Source of the DNA: Chondrosia reniformis
Taxonomy: Eukaryota; Porifera; Demospongiae; Chondrillida; Chondrillidae
Length of the DNA stretch: 64,000 bases
Reading direction: 5' to 3'
Assembly: GCA_947172415.1 (NCBI GenBank)
Contig: OX359201.1
Coordinates: forward strand, 6,560,501-6,624,500
In this document: piece after piece, positions 7,623 through 20,181 of the stretch
How positions within the stretch are numbered: position 1 is the first letter of the stretch
Layout: each line of letters opens with the position of its first letter
Made by a program: the position numbers and the translations under genes
Notes under the pieces: model-generated
Databases searched by the model: none
What the model was told of the DNA's origin: nothing
What the model saw: the letters and a program-made list of their open reading frames with translations, nothing else

Positions 7623-10600
7623 CTACAGTTCTTCGTGAGCTTCAGTATTGCTTTCCTCTTTAGAGTGCTTCATTTGATAATTACGTTTCCTCTGGGTCAC
7701 TTCCGCTGCTAGCCTTCGGACAATTTTCATAAATTCTTGGACATCAAATCCATAGTTAGTGAATTTGGCATGAGGGGTGCCCAGGGTGGGGTGTACCCCC
7801 TATCCAGGAGAGTGGTGGTAGTCAAGGTAGAGATACTGAGGTGTGGATGATGGCTAACTTTGTGTTCAGGATAAAGCAGATCCATGTTCTCCCATGTTGC
7901 ATACACCACCCCTCTCTGCCTAGCCAAGTCGTGATAGCACCTCTTGTCATCAGTGTTATAACTACAGAGATGGATGGATGGATGGATGGATGGATGGATG
8001 GGTGGATGGATGGATGGATGGACGGACGGGTGGATGGATGGGTGGATGGATGGGTGGATGGATGGGTGGATGGGTGGATGGGTGGATGGGTGGATGGATG
8101 GATGGGTGGATGGACGGGTGAATGGATGGGTGGATGGATGGATGGATGGATGGACGGATGGATGGACGGGTGGATGGAAGGATGGATGGATGGATAAATC
8201 TTACATTTCAAATAAGGCTGCCCAGTCTGGAAGAAACAGGACGTGGGCAAGTCCAGCTCCATGCATTCCAATAAAAATATCACTGTTATAAGTTGTCTTA
8301 ACGTAAAAGACATTAAATTGAATGAGAAATAAATCAGCTTATATTTTGACTTACTCTTAATTGTTGCAAAAAGTCCATTTCACTGAAAATGATAAAAATA
8401 GAGGACCCAGTTGTAGAAGTTATATACTCATACAACTGCTGTTTTACTTTATAGCCAAGTGACAAATACATGTAATTACAACTTACCGATATTTGTAATC
8501 AACAACCTTCACAGTGAATTGTGGTTCAGCCTTGAGTGCTTTAACCAGCTAGCAAGATATAATGAATGCACAGCTACACATCTCACAAGTATCAAACAGC
8601 CAGACCAAGCCAGCCATTTTTAATTACATTTGTAGTGATGACCCACAGAAGAGACTGCCCTGAGCTTCACATGACCACAACACTCAGGAATCTCACAGTC
8701 TTACTTGATCAATGTTGGTAATTTTCCTCCATTGAGTTGAACGCTGTAAAACAGTCACCCTCAATATGTCAACCTACATATTTAGGAGAGAGGATGGATG
8801 GAGAATATGAGAGTGGAAGGAAGACCCCAGGTTAAGTCAAGTCAAGTATCTCATTTAGAATGGGGACCATTGGCTACTATTCTAGGCACCAGTTAAAAAC
8901 GAAAAAGATGAAACAATAGTGTTGGATGAGAGTGAAAGACATGGGGTGAGAAAGACCTCAGCAAATAAGACGTTGTGTGGGACCATGCAAGAGGAGAAGG
9001 GTAAAGCAAAAAAAACTTTAAAGAAAACATCAGATGACCATGGTTCTCACTGACATTCACAGGATCTTGTGGGACCTTCATTTTGCTCATGAAGTGGTAA
9101 TGGAATGCTTTCATTAGTCCTGACCCCTCACAGCCAGAAACCTACACACACAAGCACCCTTGACAGCTTGACATAGTGATGCAACTTATATTAGTACTCA
9201 CTATGAATGTGTTGTAATACAGTCCTCCCCTCATTCTGGGGAGAAGTGGAAAGACAACATCTTTGAAGCAAACCTGCCATTGGATGAACGCAAGTCTTAT
9301 AACATATTATTAGTTGTCAGAATCCTCTAATTATGCCACCTCACCCTCTTTCCAGCAAAGTCTGAAATCCTCTTGAGTGGGTGTCGGCTGAAAGCTCGCC
9401 AAGCCTCATTGAATAGGTCACTGTACGGCCATTCAGTCTGAAGCATGTAACATGAAGTAGTTATTGAGATGCAGTGGGAGTGTGGAGAGGAAGCCTTACA
9501 GTGTCCCACATCACTATTTGAGTGTCATCAGAGAAGCTGCCATTTGCATGCTGAGATGCATAAAGATTGAAGAAGTCACAAAAGTGGTGATAGAGGTTAA
9601 CACCTTGGGCAGAAGAATAGCATGAATGGTGAGGCTGGCACTGAAAGAGAAACCAGAAAGAATTACCTGCATCCAGCTTCATGAATACTGTTGGCTTCCT
9701 TTCAGTGAGGTCGCATCGTTTGGAGGAGGAAGGTCTAAAATCCAAAGAAGTGAAATTTTCCAGTTCAGCAAACCTACAAACAGTGCACAGTGATGAAAAT
9801 TTGAGACTAAATAGTTATCTTATAAGAAAGGTTTCAGTAAACTAGAGAATAAAAAATTAGCATTTTAATAAACATACAGCCATTTTTCTCAGAAGGTCTG
9901 GCATACCAGGATTGCAGAGCTGACTTGTGCTCTCCCTGTTCTGCCAGTTTTGAAGTGTCTAGTTTACATTTTCCTCCAATGTCTCCCTTCTTGAAAATGT
10001 TTTCCAAGAACCTGTCACGAGCATCATTGGAAACAAAGTTGTGAAATTGTTGGAAATTGATGTACAAGTTAGTAGCCTTGCAAAATCTTGCATTCTTTGA
10101 ACAAATCAACTGAGAGTCATTCTGCAAGCCCAAAGAAGTGTTAATCACAACTAGATAGCGTTACAATTCAATCAAAGTCATGTTTACAATATAATTATTC
10201 ATTCAAACTGAAACACATTCAGACCAAGGAAGCTCCCTGTATGCTCAGCAGGCAAGATTGGAATAGGTGGATCACGTGACTAACCTCTTCATTTGGTGCA
10301 CAGATTGTCTGCAGCGTATCCAGTACGTCCTTGACGTAACCAAAGTCTGCCTGACGCCAAAACAGGTTTCGGAGTTCATCCAAGGATTTTGCCCTATCAA
10401 AAATTATTACTTAAACATTTAAAGCAAATTGTATTTTACTACAGATGTAAAAATTTGGTGCCTGCGCGATAATAAATGCATGTGTTATAATTAACAATCC
10501 ATTGCAAGTAGATCGGCGCTACGTACCACGGTCGCAGGTTGGTCGTGTACTGACATTCGGGAACCCACACTCTGTCATCATCAGTGCAATCCTCTTCGTA

Positions 10601-10826
10601 CCCCCAACAGAAGCGCTCCTAACACGTACACAAACAGCAAGCAGTGGCAGCATGCGCTCAATGCATTCCTTCTTTCACTTACAGTACAATCTGAACCCTT
10701 GATGTTTGCACACTGGGTGCGTAAATCGGAAGTGATTAAATGATATTTTCTTGAGTGTTCGTTCGGTGAGTTTCGGTTCGCAGTGCAAGTGTACAAAAAT
10801 ATAAATAACAAACCAGAGGACTGCAT
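7623..10826 (-). CDS. EOGT: EGF-domain-specific O-GlcNAc transferase
   Basis: Fifteen exons, 5' to 3': 10826-10683, 10618-10527, 10393-10285, 10121-9907, 9773-9667, 9603-9500, 9437-9345, 9273-9202, 9141-9055, 8773-8705, 8548-8487, 8382-8355, 8296-8205, 7961-7859 and 7799-7623. All phases fit and give 517 residues (human EOGT 527). It has a signal peptide ([16 protein letters not shown]), then [32 protein letters not shown] and the GT61 signature GMHGAG (404-409). EOGT is an ER-lumen enzyme that adds GlcNAc to EGF repeats of secreted and membrane proteins such as Notch. The C-terminus is HEEL, resembling the KDEL/HDEL ER-retention tails. Intron 13 carries a GGAT repeat. It is divergent from the RasGAP gene, with 295 bp between start codons. 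Confidence 0.94.
7970..8196 (+). repeat. GGAT tetranucleotide repeat in EOGT intron
   Basis: About 227 bp of GGAT repeats with interspersed GGGT, GGAC and GAAT variants. It lies between EOGT exons ending at 8205 and starting at 7961, so the intron is nearly all repeat. It creates long artificial reading frames on both strands. Confidence 0.95.
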
Positions 10827-11121
10827 TTCATATTATAGCTGCTTGACAAAAATGGCCGACCTATTTGACTATTATTTCCGTCTCCGGAAGTGCCCACTCC
10901 TCCTAAGGGAAGCACATAAGCTCTTACTGTATCAAATTCGCATTCATCAGAGCCGTGTGTCATTCGTCTCGAATACGATCTACCTTCTAAAGAGGTGCAG
11001 GGCGATACACGTGCCGGGCTATCGATATAGTCGGAGAGGCGACAGAGGAAATAGCTTTGAATCTGGCAGAGAATCCTTGTGAATGTTCCGTCAGATCTGA
11101 GGGATTTAGTAGACACACAAG
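10827..11121. promoter_or_regulatory. Bidirectional promoter region EOGT / RasGAP
   Basis: The two genes point away from each other with 295 bp between start codons. The stretch has several open frames on both strands, none with recognisable similarity. I see no TATA box near either start, as is common for divergent housekeeping promoters. Confidence 0.5.
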
Positions 11122-14100
11122 ATGGACAAGCCGCTGCAGCCGAGGTTGGCGGACACCTTAAAGATTGCTGGTACGTTTGTTGGTGAAGAGGTGTCTCAAA
11201 GATGTATGTATGATGTGCCCATAAGAGGAGGTTGAATAGATGTCTCGCCACTCTGGGTCTTCCATCACTTAGTGTGTAGTTTCGTAGCCATTCTTTGATT
11301 AGACGGGTCAGCATTTATTAAATATGTAGTCGTCCCTCGTCAGACTAGTTAAGTGATGTTCTCTGACTCGTGTTCTCTGCCAATGAGTACAACTGTTGTA
11401 TTAGTAGTGCCTATTTCGTCACAGTCTGCGAGACCCGTCCCAGGGGCTACAAGTGTGTATTTGGTATAGTGGCAATACAGGGCATTTTAAAGGACATTTT
11501 TTGGAATATTAGTGAAATTTTCTATTTTATTTTCAAAGTGTTTGAAGCAGTTTGGAGTGGTGCATACATAACCTAATGTATTGTGTTAGTAAACATCCAC
11601 CAGTGCTCTCTATGTCACTAAACATACTGACCTAAGTTCTGATGTATTGTCTGTATTTGTAAATATGTTTATATTGAGTATTAAGTAATGGTTAATGATG
11701 CCTTTATAGTCAGATAACAGGTCATACCTGCAAAGGCAATGCTTGTGGTTTCCATTATCTAAGGATTCTCATGTTGCTTGCACATGCATTGTACAAGTGG
11801 TTGCATAGAAAGGGTTTCTGTTTTGCCACGCCATGATCATCACTGACAAAGTGTTGCAATGTGTTTGTCAACTCTTGTTTCTCTATGCTACCTTCAGACT
11901 CATTGGAGGCCACTAAATGGGAAGAGAGGTACTTGGTTCTGGAGATGGAACAGAGGAGACTTTACTTCTTCTCCGATTCAGATGTAAGTTCTGCCATCTT
12001 CTTGTACTTCTTGTTATTGTGTATATCTGGTATATCAGGTATGGATATACATTGGGCAAACCGTCTAACATATGGTGGGTATGTTTGGAGGGGAGTGTCC
12101 ATCATTAAGAGTATGTAGAAGTTGAACATTTTCAATAGACAACCTTCCTCTCTATTCTTTCACTCAGATTGCTTTCAATATTATTATTTGCTTAATGGTA
12201 ATGTTATAATGAAAAGAAATAAATGTTATCTTCTTAAAACTGTTATTACACTTCAAATAGTGTCTTGTTGATACTACAGTGTGTGTCTCCCCTGGTCTCT
12301 TTAGAGTGTAAACCTAGTCCCTCAGTCTCCATCAAAACCATATTCACAAGGTAAGCCCTCCCCCTACCTCATCCTCCCTCCCTCATCCCCTCACCTGTTC
12401 ACCTTCATGCATCAAATTGGTTGACCAGTTTACCACTGTATGTATTGTTTTGAAAGGTGAACCCCTTGTGTTGTTTTATACAGTGTTAGTATATATGTGT
12501 GTGTATTTATATATTACAATGATGTAACCATGGCAACACTCTACTTATAATATTAGGAAGCAACAATTATAAACAATAATTTACCTTGTTGAAAATTCTA
12601 GCATTCCGTTCATACCAACTGTTTTTCATTGACCACAAACATTCCTCCAATATGCAATATGCATGTACATTTAAGCTCTGTCTGAGAGTAGAAAGGAACA
12701 GAAGGATTGGTCATGCTTTTGTCAAAACTCTTTTTCCTGTTGCTCTCTGTGTATGTGAAATATGTGTTTATATGCCTACATACTCTCTTGTGCAACTAAT
12801 TCAATTACCAGTGATTACCTAGGCAATGCTCCCTATCATTTCATACATACATGAGCCAAGGACTCACAATAGATCAAGAAAAAGACAAAGATTCCCAGGG
12901 CCACTGATGAAGAGTGAAATTCCCAGAAACATCTGTCTGGCCCAGTGGAGAAGAAGAGAAGGAGAAGAAGAAAAACTCTTGTATCCTCAGCCAAAGCTCT
13001 CACTAGGTTTAGTTCCCTGTAGTTAGATGTAGCATATAAGTATTAGATTGTATGTGCACACTTGAAAGTGGGGAAGTCCCTAATATTAGCGACAATTTTT
13101 AATATAATTTACATTGCTGTTGCCATTTTTAGAATGTTCTGTCGTTTGTAAGCATTTCAAAAGGTCATTCAAAGTTTCATAATTAAATTTACATTTGTTA
13201 AATCATGTACTTATCCTGGAAACCACAACAAAGAGAGGCCTCTATTGAGGTCTTTGGTGTGCACAAGTGTGACATTAAACACTAACTATTGCTTTCTGCT
13301 TTTGGCAATGTAATGAGATGATTGTGTTTGCCAGTATCAGGTGACCCTCTGACGGCAATTATTATCCAATTTGGCAGTATTTTGCACTAAAAATTAAACA
13401 AGGATAAGGCAATTGGTACCATGATATAGTGTAATTTTCCTGAAGTACAAGCTATCTATATATGACTAGATGACAACTAACTTCCTGTGTATTTCACTAG
13501 ACTTCCTGTGTGTTTTCACTATGTATGTAGATGATTTTTCACTTCCTGTTCGAGCTCAAACAGATGCTGATGCTGCTTTTAAAAGGGGAACAACACTTGG
13601 TAGAGTCAGCGTAAGTGGTTCCCATTCCCATTCTAAATAAGGAGAACTGAAATGGGTTCCTAATGATTACAGTTTGTCCATTTTGTACGGTGTAGAGCTT
13701 TAATAAGTTGCGGACCTCTTTCAGAAGACAGAAGAGAGAAAAGGATGAAAAGGTGGACAAAGTGAAGTACAATAAAGCTGAAAAGCCTCGCACTTACGGG
13801 AGAACAAAGTAGGTATTTCCCCTTCTGTCATTGCCATGGTAATGGTTGCCTGACATTATCCACCTACATATATATAGTAGTGACAAGCCTGTGAATACAT
13901 TGACACAAGGTAAACGATTGGGGCAATCTCTGGATAGTTTGGATAAATTAGAGGATCTTCCCCATGCTGCTCTGGGAGAACATAATACTTGGGTAAGCCG
14001 GCTGGATTAGCTAATAATCTTTTCCATTCCTAATTGTTGCATATGTCGTGTGTAGCGTTAGTAATCTCTGATAATGGTCAAGTTCTGTAAGCCAAAGTTC

Positions 14101-17100
14101 TATAGACTTTCCCTAAGTAAATTATTCTATTCTATTTGCATGTTTTCTTAGCTCTCCATGGGCATGTCAGCCACATCTATAATATTCATCTTGTGACACT
14201 GTGTGTGCTACATTTAAAGTCAGGTTATGTACTTGTGTGTAGATGGACATGGCCACAGGGGGTACCCTTTGTATTCAGGAGGTGCATGCCAGCATCTCTC
14301 CAAAACACAGCTGTTTCAGGATCATTACAAGTACTCACGCTTTATATGCATCGTGTGGCTCATCAGAAGACTTGCAAAAATGGCTAAAACAGTTAGTGGT
14401 CACCCGTTGCCATGGTAACATGTGTTACCTAGCAACTGCTGTTTTCCTAATATAGTTTGAATGCATGCAGACAGCCGCAGAAGGAGCTCCACAACAGAGT
14501 GGACACCCGACTGGTAGTCTCTGTGCAAGAGGCACGACACCTCACAGCAAAGAAGTGGTAAGAGGTCTAAGCTGTGTGGGTCATGTGACAGTCATGTGAC
14601 AGTCATGTGGTGCTGTTTTTCAATCCTCCTTATGTGTGTAGGTACTTTTGTGATATTTATCTCAATGGAATTCTGTACTCACAGACTTGCTGTAAGCAGA
14701 AGAGTGACATACTGTTTTGGGGCGAGCAGTTTGTCTTTGGGTAAATCTCCACATATACACACACCATAGTCTAGTAGTGTATATTGTATATATAGGAAAA
14801 TATATTTTATATTATACCTATATATAAGCCTGTGCATATAATTACACTGATATTATATATGTAGGAACCTGCCACCAATAACACAAATTACCCTTCATGT
14901 GTATAAAGAGTCACAGACAAAGAAAAAGAAGGACAAGAGTGGAATTGTGGAGTTGGCCTCAGTTGACCTTCCGATGCACCAGCTGGTGGGGGGAGGGGAG
15001 CACGAGAAGTGGTAGGTCACAAATGTACAGTATGTGCTTACAGACACAGTCCAGTGATTGTGCAATATTTAGTGCATTCCCGTGAGATGGAATAAGTTCT
15101 CCTTTAATTGGTGTACACCTCCTTTCTGTGTGATTTAGGTACAATTTGAATGTGAACCCGAATGCTCAAAGCAAGGGACTGATCAACCCAAGAGATCAAC
15201 CAGCCATAAGAATCAAGGCTTCATATCAGGTACATGTGACTGTCACCTGACCCTCATGTGACTGACATGTGACCTCCTACCCTCTCTACTCTCTCTGTAG
15301 ACTGTGTCAGTTCTTCCACTCAAGGCTTACAAAGAATTTCAAGAGTACCTCTCCAGAGAATATTCTCACGTGGTTAGGGTACTTGAGCCGGTGGTGTCAG
15401 CAAAGTGGAAGGTACAGTATACTATCTTCTTCTAGCATCCACTGCCGTTACCCTGGTTACCATCCCCATGCACTGCTATCCTTTTAGGATGAAATAGCCC
15501 AGACCTTGCTCCGGATACTGCAAGTCACAGGACAAGTGAAGGAGTTCCTCGTGGATGTGGTCCACTCGGAGGTGCAGCATACAGACAATGAGAACTTGGT
15601 ATTCCGTGGAAACACATTTGCTACCAAAGCTGTAGATACATATATGAAGTTGGTTGGAGTCAAGGTATGGGACAGTCTGTTTCAACTACAGTAAAACCTC
15701 AGTATAACAAACAATCTCTGTTCCACACAATATTGTAATAGCCATTTGTTATATTAAGTTATACTAAGGTTAGATTCTATTACATCATGGATCTGCATGA
15801 CACAACTATCTTTTCTACAGTACTTACGGGAAACACTTTGCAGTCCCGTTTTAAATATTCTAGACAGTGAAGGTGATAGTGAGGTAGGGATGATACGTGT
15901 ACGTATATACAATTGGGCTACCCTAAAGTACTCTGGACTTTGCCCCCAACCTTTGACCTTTAGGTGGACTCTACCAAGTTGCCTAGCAATGGAAACTTGG
16001 ATGTAAATAAGAAGAATTTGGAGAAGCAAGTCACTGAGACTTGGGCAGCCATTTTAAACAGTGCACCAATGTTTCCAAGGTAACATTTGTTTTAGTGCAA
16101 TGGACTGTCATTTAGTTTGACTTCTCTGTCATGTAGTGATTTAAAACAAACATTTTATGCAATCAGAAAGAAGTTTGGACCAGCAAAGGAAGATGTTTGC
16201 TTTAGATTAATTAGTGGTTCTATCTTCCTGAGGTTCTTCTGTCCAGCTATTCTGTCACCCAGCTTATTTCATCTCTGTCAAGGTAGACTCCACCTTTTGG
16301 AGCTCAACTTCTCATCAACCTTTAACTGTCCCTTTTTACATACATAGAATACCCTGATGATAAAACCAATCGCAAGTTGACTCTAGTTGCTAAGGTGATT
16401 CAAAGCTTGGCAAACTTCACAAGGTTTGGAGTTAAGGAGGAGTACATGTACTTCATGAATGGATTCGTTGACAATGAGATTCCACAAATGAGGAGATTCC
16501 TTGATGAAATTTCAGTTAGTACATCTATATACACATAGCTATTACTCTGTACTGACAGTATTCAATTGTCCTCCTAGTCACCACCTAAGAATACTGTGCT
16601 GGTCAGAACAGCCTCTTGGGAACCGTATCAAATTGATTTGGGTCGGGAGATCTCAATCATGCACACTATACTCACAGATCAAATGAAGAAGCTTGGAGAG
16701 GTATATATTACCACCACCCATCTGTCCATCAATCAATTCACCCACCCACCCATTCCTCCACCCACCCATTCCTCCATCCACCCATTCCTTCACCCATTCC
16801 TTCACCCATTCCTTCACCCATTCCTTCACCCATTCCTTCACTCATCCATTCCTTCACTCGTTCCTCCCTTTCTCCATTTGTCCCTTACCTATTTTGCTGA
16901 TGTAGCCTGTGTCATCAAAGTTACCAAGGTTGGTGGATGAGCTGGAGAATGTCACTAAAACCAAAGAAGAATCCGGCAAAGATCTTTTGGACAATGCCAT
17001 GCAGCACCTCTCCTCTACACGTCGACAGTTTGACTCTCCCTCGCCCCCTGAAATGTCTACTCCTACCTCTCCACCAGACTCTCTGCGTTCTCCTGTCTGG

Positions 17101-18128
17101 TATGAGACGGTTGGAGAGCAGTCATATGGAACCGTTCGCAGAGGAATACAGAAGTTTGAATCAGTTGCTGGAGATATGGTCACAAAACAGACGCCGCCTC
17201 GATACTTCATCAGCAGTGGACAGCTAAATCCGGGGAAAGTGGATGGGTCTCGATATCGTTCATCAGTTCCCAACCTCCACAGTCCTCTGAGTCCCGGACA
17301 CTCTCCGGGAAGGAGGCTACAGCGACCAAGAGCCACTCAGTCACAATCAATGGACTATGGACAGCCACCGTGAGAACCTCACATCACTTAAATCACCTTG
17401 CTTCACCTGCATCACCTGCAATTTGTATTTGTGAAGTTTAAAAGTTCTTGTTCACATTTAGAAATGCAGTTGATGACTTTGAAGAAATGAAGAAAGTTTT
17501 AAAGGCAGAACAAGAAAGAAATCAGAAGTTCATGAAGGAAATAGAGTCACTAAAGGGTGAACTGGGACGAAGTGAAGAGGCTAATAAGCAACTTATATCA
17601 GAAGTTAACACTCTTCAACGTAACAAGGGAGAAAAACTGCAGGGTGTTCTGGGTGTGCTTGATAAGGCTGAGAACACTTATAAAGATGAGAAAGGTAAGG
17701 TACAGTAAACCGGTGGAGAATGAAAATATTTTCACTTTTATATTGTTTCTTTAGGAGTTCCCCCAGAATATGAAAACATCAAGCGAAAGTGTTCCTTAAT
17801 GGAAGAAACTCTAAAACAAAAGGATGAGACTATAGACCAGATGCGGTGCAGAATCTCGGCTCTCAAACAGGCTAATGAGACACTCTCCAAAGGACTGGAA
17901 CAGCTACAGAAGCTCAGCAGTGACTACAGTGATTCAGATAGTGAGGATGATCTCGCACCCCTTCAAAGGTCTGAGCCACGCCCCCCTCCTGCTAGAATTT
18001 CAATTGATAATGGCAGACCCAACGGAGGCAGTTATTACAAGGCCAAAGATCCTGTAACTCCAACAACTAAAGAGTTTCTTAAAGTTGTCTCGCGCTTAGA
18101 TAAAGGACAGTTTAACATTCACTCTTAG
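11122..18128 (+). CDS. SynGAP/RASAL2/DAB2IP-type Ras GTPase-activating protein
   Basis: Twenty-one exons, 999 residues: 11122-11170, 11898-11983, 12305-12350, 13531-13610, 13732-13808, 13878-13992, 14243-14395, 14475-14557, 14642-14740, 14865-15011, 15139-15229, 15301-15411, 15488-15664, 15821-15883, 15964-16079, 16137-16282, 16348-16514, 16578-16700, 16906-17369, 17462-17694 and 17755-18128. Order: split PH domain (about 20-200), C2 domain (about 205-345), RasGAP domain (about 365-620), proline/serine-rich linker, C-terminal coiled coil. The arginine-finger segment is [10 protein letters not shown] (Arg about 419) and the RasGAP signature is FLRFFCPA (about 528-535). This order is diagnostic of the SynGAP subfamily, which inactivates Ras and Rap at membranes. 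The joins at exon 5 (AG at 13730) and exon 7/8 were chosen to keep frame and are the least certain. AATAAA lies at 18352-18357. One gene here would stand for several vertebrate paralogues. Confidence 0.9.
12991..13040 (+). repeat. Dispersed intronic repeat, copy 1
   Basis: Contains CTCTCACTAGGTTTAGTTCC followed a few bases later by AGATGTAGCAT. Closely related copies occur in introns at about 52238 and 53555. The surrounding purine-rich stretch (12830-12990) is not seen in the other copies. Confidence 0.65.
15691..15785. mobile_element. Degenerate fold-back element in RasGAP intron 13
   Basis: The left end reads CAGTAAAACCTCAGTATAAC and the right end, reversed, contains AACCTTAGTATAAC, so the element can fold back on itself. 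The termini resemble those of short mariner/Tc-like MITEs. No clean target-site duplication is visible. Confidence 0.4.
16737..16870 (+). repeat. CCATTCCTTCAC tandem repeat in RasGAP intron 18
   Basis: About ten imperfect copies of a 12-bp unit (CCATTCCTTCAC), preceded by CCACCCAC-type copies. It fills most of the intron between exons ending at 16700 and starting at 16906 and forms a long pyrimidine-rich stretch before the acceptor. Confidence 0.85.
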
Positions 18129-18857
18129 TTGGGTGATGTTGCCCCTGAAATTTGTCAATAATTTAATAATTTTTGACTGTATTCTATAATAATTAACATG
18201 CAAAATTATGTATCTGTTTTTCACGTTGTTTATTGTAGTCATCGTTTATTTGCTTGTACCTTTCCCAATGATTGTACGTCTAAATATTTTATTGACCAGA
18301 AATGACAAATGAATATAATTGGAAAAAGTTATTGAAATACCAGGTTGTGAAAATAAAGTTTAAATACAGTACTACCAACGTTTAGACACACTCAATTAGG
18401 GTAAAAATAAAAAGAAAAGGAAATGATCAAGAATAATTTCTTTGAGAGCACCCCTGCAGATATCTAACATATACTGCAAGTTTTTAATTCTCTCTTTTCT
18501 CTCTTTCTCTCTCTCTCTGTCTGTCTGTCTGTTTATCTTAAAAGATAGCTATACTACAATCAAGTAATACACAGTGCAAGTTACAAAATTCTATATAATT
18601 ACCTCCACAGCCATGCAAGTTCATATAGGGATGAAGCTGTTGTATAATGAAAACTAAAAAAATACCTGATATTAATAATCATATACATGTATAATAAGTG
18701 TAACAATTACTTATATATATACACACATGCAGCTATAGCAATCATTTAATGAATGGATAACTATAGATGGGTGGCTGCATTGACTTGCATGCACTATATG
18801 AGTACAGGATATACGCAAGTAATTTTATATTCACTATACATATACTGTATATATATC

Positions 18858-19105
18858 ATCTTCTTTTTTTTCTTTTTTCCTTTTTCGTTTCCTTTCTTCC
18901 TTTCTTTTTTCTTTTTTTCTTTTTCGTTTCTTTCTTCCTTTCTTTTTTTTTTCTTTTTTCGTTTCCTTTCTTCCTTTCTTTTTTCTTTTTTTTCTTTTTC
19001 GTTTCTCTCTTCCTTTCTTTTTTCTTTTTTTCTTTTTCGTTTCTTTCTTCCTTTCTTTTTTCTTTTTTTCTTTTTCGTTTCCTTTCTTTTTTCTTTTTTC
19101 CTTAC
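18858..19105 (+). repeat. Polypyrimidine tandem array
   Basis: About 250 bp almost purely C/T on this strand, built of about six imperfect copies of a ~36-bp unit with TTTTTCGTTTC at regular spacing and TTTCTTCCTTTC between. Such homopurine/homopyrimidine blocks can form triplex DNA. It produces phenylalanine-rich pseudo-frames. Confidence 0.85.
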
Positions 19106-19479
19106 GTTATATGTTTATTTATCTGTACCATTATATATATAGTCCATGTATTATATATATATGCTCTTGTATACTTGCAATGCAGCAATTTACAAGAGTA
19201 TACTGAATGGTTATGTGTTGATGATACCAGAAGCGCTGCTAGACCTTTTGATATTATATACCACTCATCATATGGGATTGTATATAAATAACCACTGCAC
19301 AATGATCATTTTTGTTTAATAATTTTTGAAATATGTCATAGTTTACATTTTAAAAAAAAACAAATATAATTCATGCAAGTTCGTTCTTCATAATTGTGAA
19401 GAGGTCTTGGTCTTGTTGCTTCTCTTTGAGTGGTAACTGGATTGTACTTCACTTCGCATCACTTTACTGAGTGATCCCA

Positions 19480-20181
19480 GGGCACACCACGAGGAGGTGG
19501 AAGTACTTCGTGCCCCAAAAAATGTTTACAACTCTGTTTGACACTTCCACTACTTGCGTCGTAAGAGAAGCTGCTCGGGAGCGATCCGGCGTACCTGACC
19601 GTCCTGTGACCAGTTACTAGTCCTGCTCTGCCTCACGCTACGGACAGAACAAGCCCGACCCTGGCGGACCACAAACTCCCACCAATGAGAATCATCATGT
19701 GCACACAACGCAGCTTGGGAGCACTGTACACAGACTTTAGCTCATTGGGATCGGCCAGGTTGCTTTAGAGTAGGGACCCATCGATGAACTACAAGAAAAG
19801 AAGTAGAGAATACATAATAACACGGATATAAACATTGAGTAAAATTCCAATTGCAATTGTCTTGCAACCAACCTGATGCGGCAGCCTACAATAGCTTCCT
19901 GACCGACTACGTAGTGGCACTGGATCCACGCAACCTCCAGGTACGGGTCGTATAGCAAGAATCCCGCAAGTGCCAATTTAACACACAAGCAGGATTAATA
20001 GTGAGATACATCTCCAGGCACTAACCCATGATAGAGAGACCACCCCACTATACGAACACCGATGACCCTTCGGATAGACGTGTACCATGGTCGTGCTCCT
20101 ACCACGGTTTTCGCGTCGATCTACGCAAGCATAGACCTCCAGAGTTGAAGGCTCGTAAGCCGTACAACTGAAAATTTTCAA
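19480..20181 (-). other. Doubtful small gene or transcript with TATA and CRE
   Basis: On the minus strand a CRE palindrome (TGACGTCA, 20241-20248) and a TATAAAAG (20193-20186) precede an open stretch. Frames with coding-like composition include one with VHVYPKGHRCSYSGVV, one with AWIQCHYVVGQEAIVGCRI and one with DPNELKSVYSAPKLRC. They can be joined by plausible GT/AG sites (donor near 20034, acceptor near 19926, donor at 19872, acceptor near 19774), but I recognise no family and the model is not unique. The TATA box lies too close to the first ATG (20181), so the true start should be further in, or the product may be non-coding. Confidence 0.25.

Noticed and set aside
7822-8313. Reading frames of (PSIH)n and (GWMD)n on both strands
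   Set aside because: They are translations of the GGAT tetranucleotide repeat inside an EOGT intron; the flanking true exons are in other frames.
10736-11314. 192-codon minus-strand frame and a 99-codon plus-strand frame between EOGT and the RasGAP
   Set aside because: No similarity or codon signal. The region holds EOGT exon 1 (in a different minus frame), the bidirectional promoter and RasGAP exon 1.
18753-19291. Phenylalanine/serine-rich frames as membrane proteins
   Set aside because: Translation of the polypyrimidine block; hydrophobicity reflects TTT and TTC repeats only.
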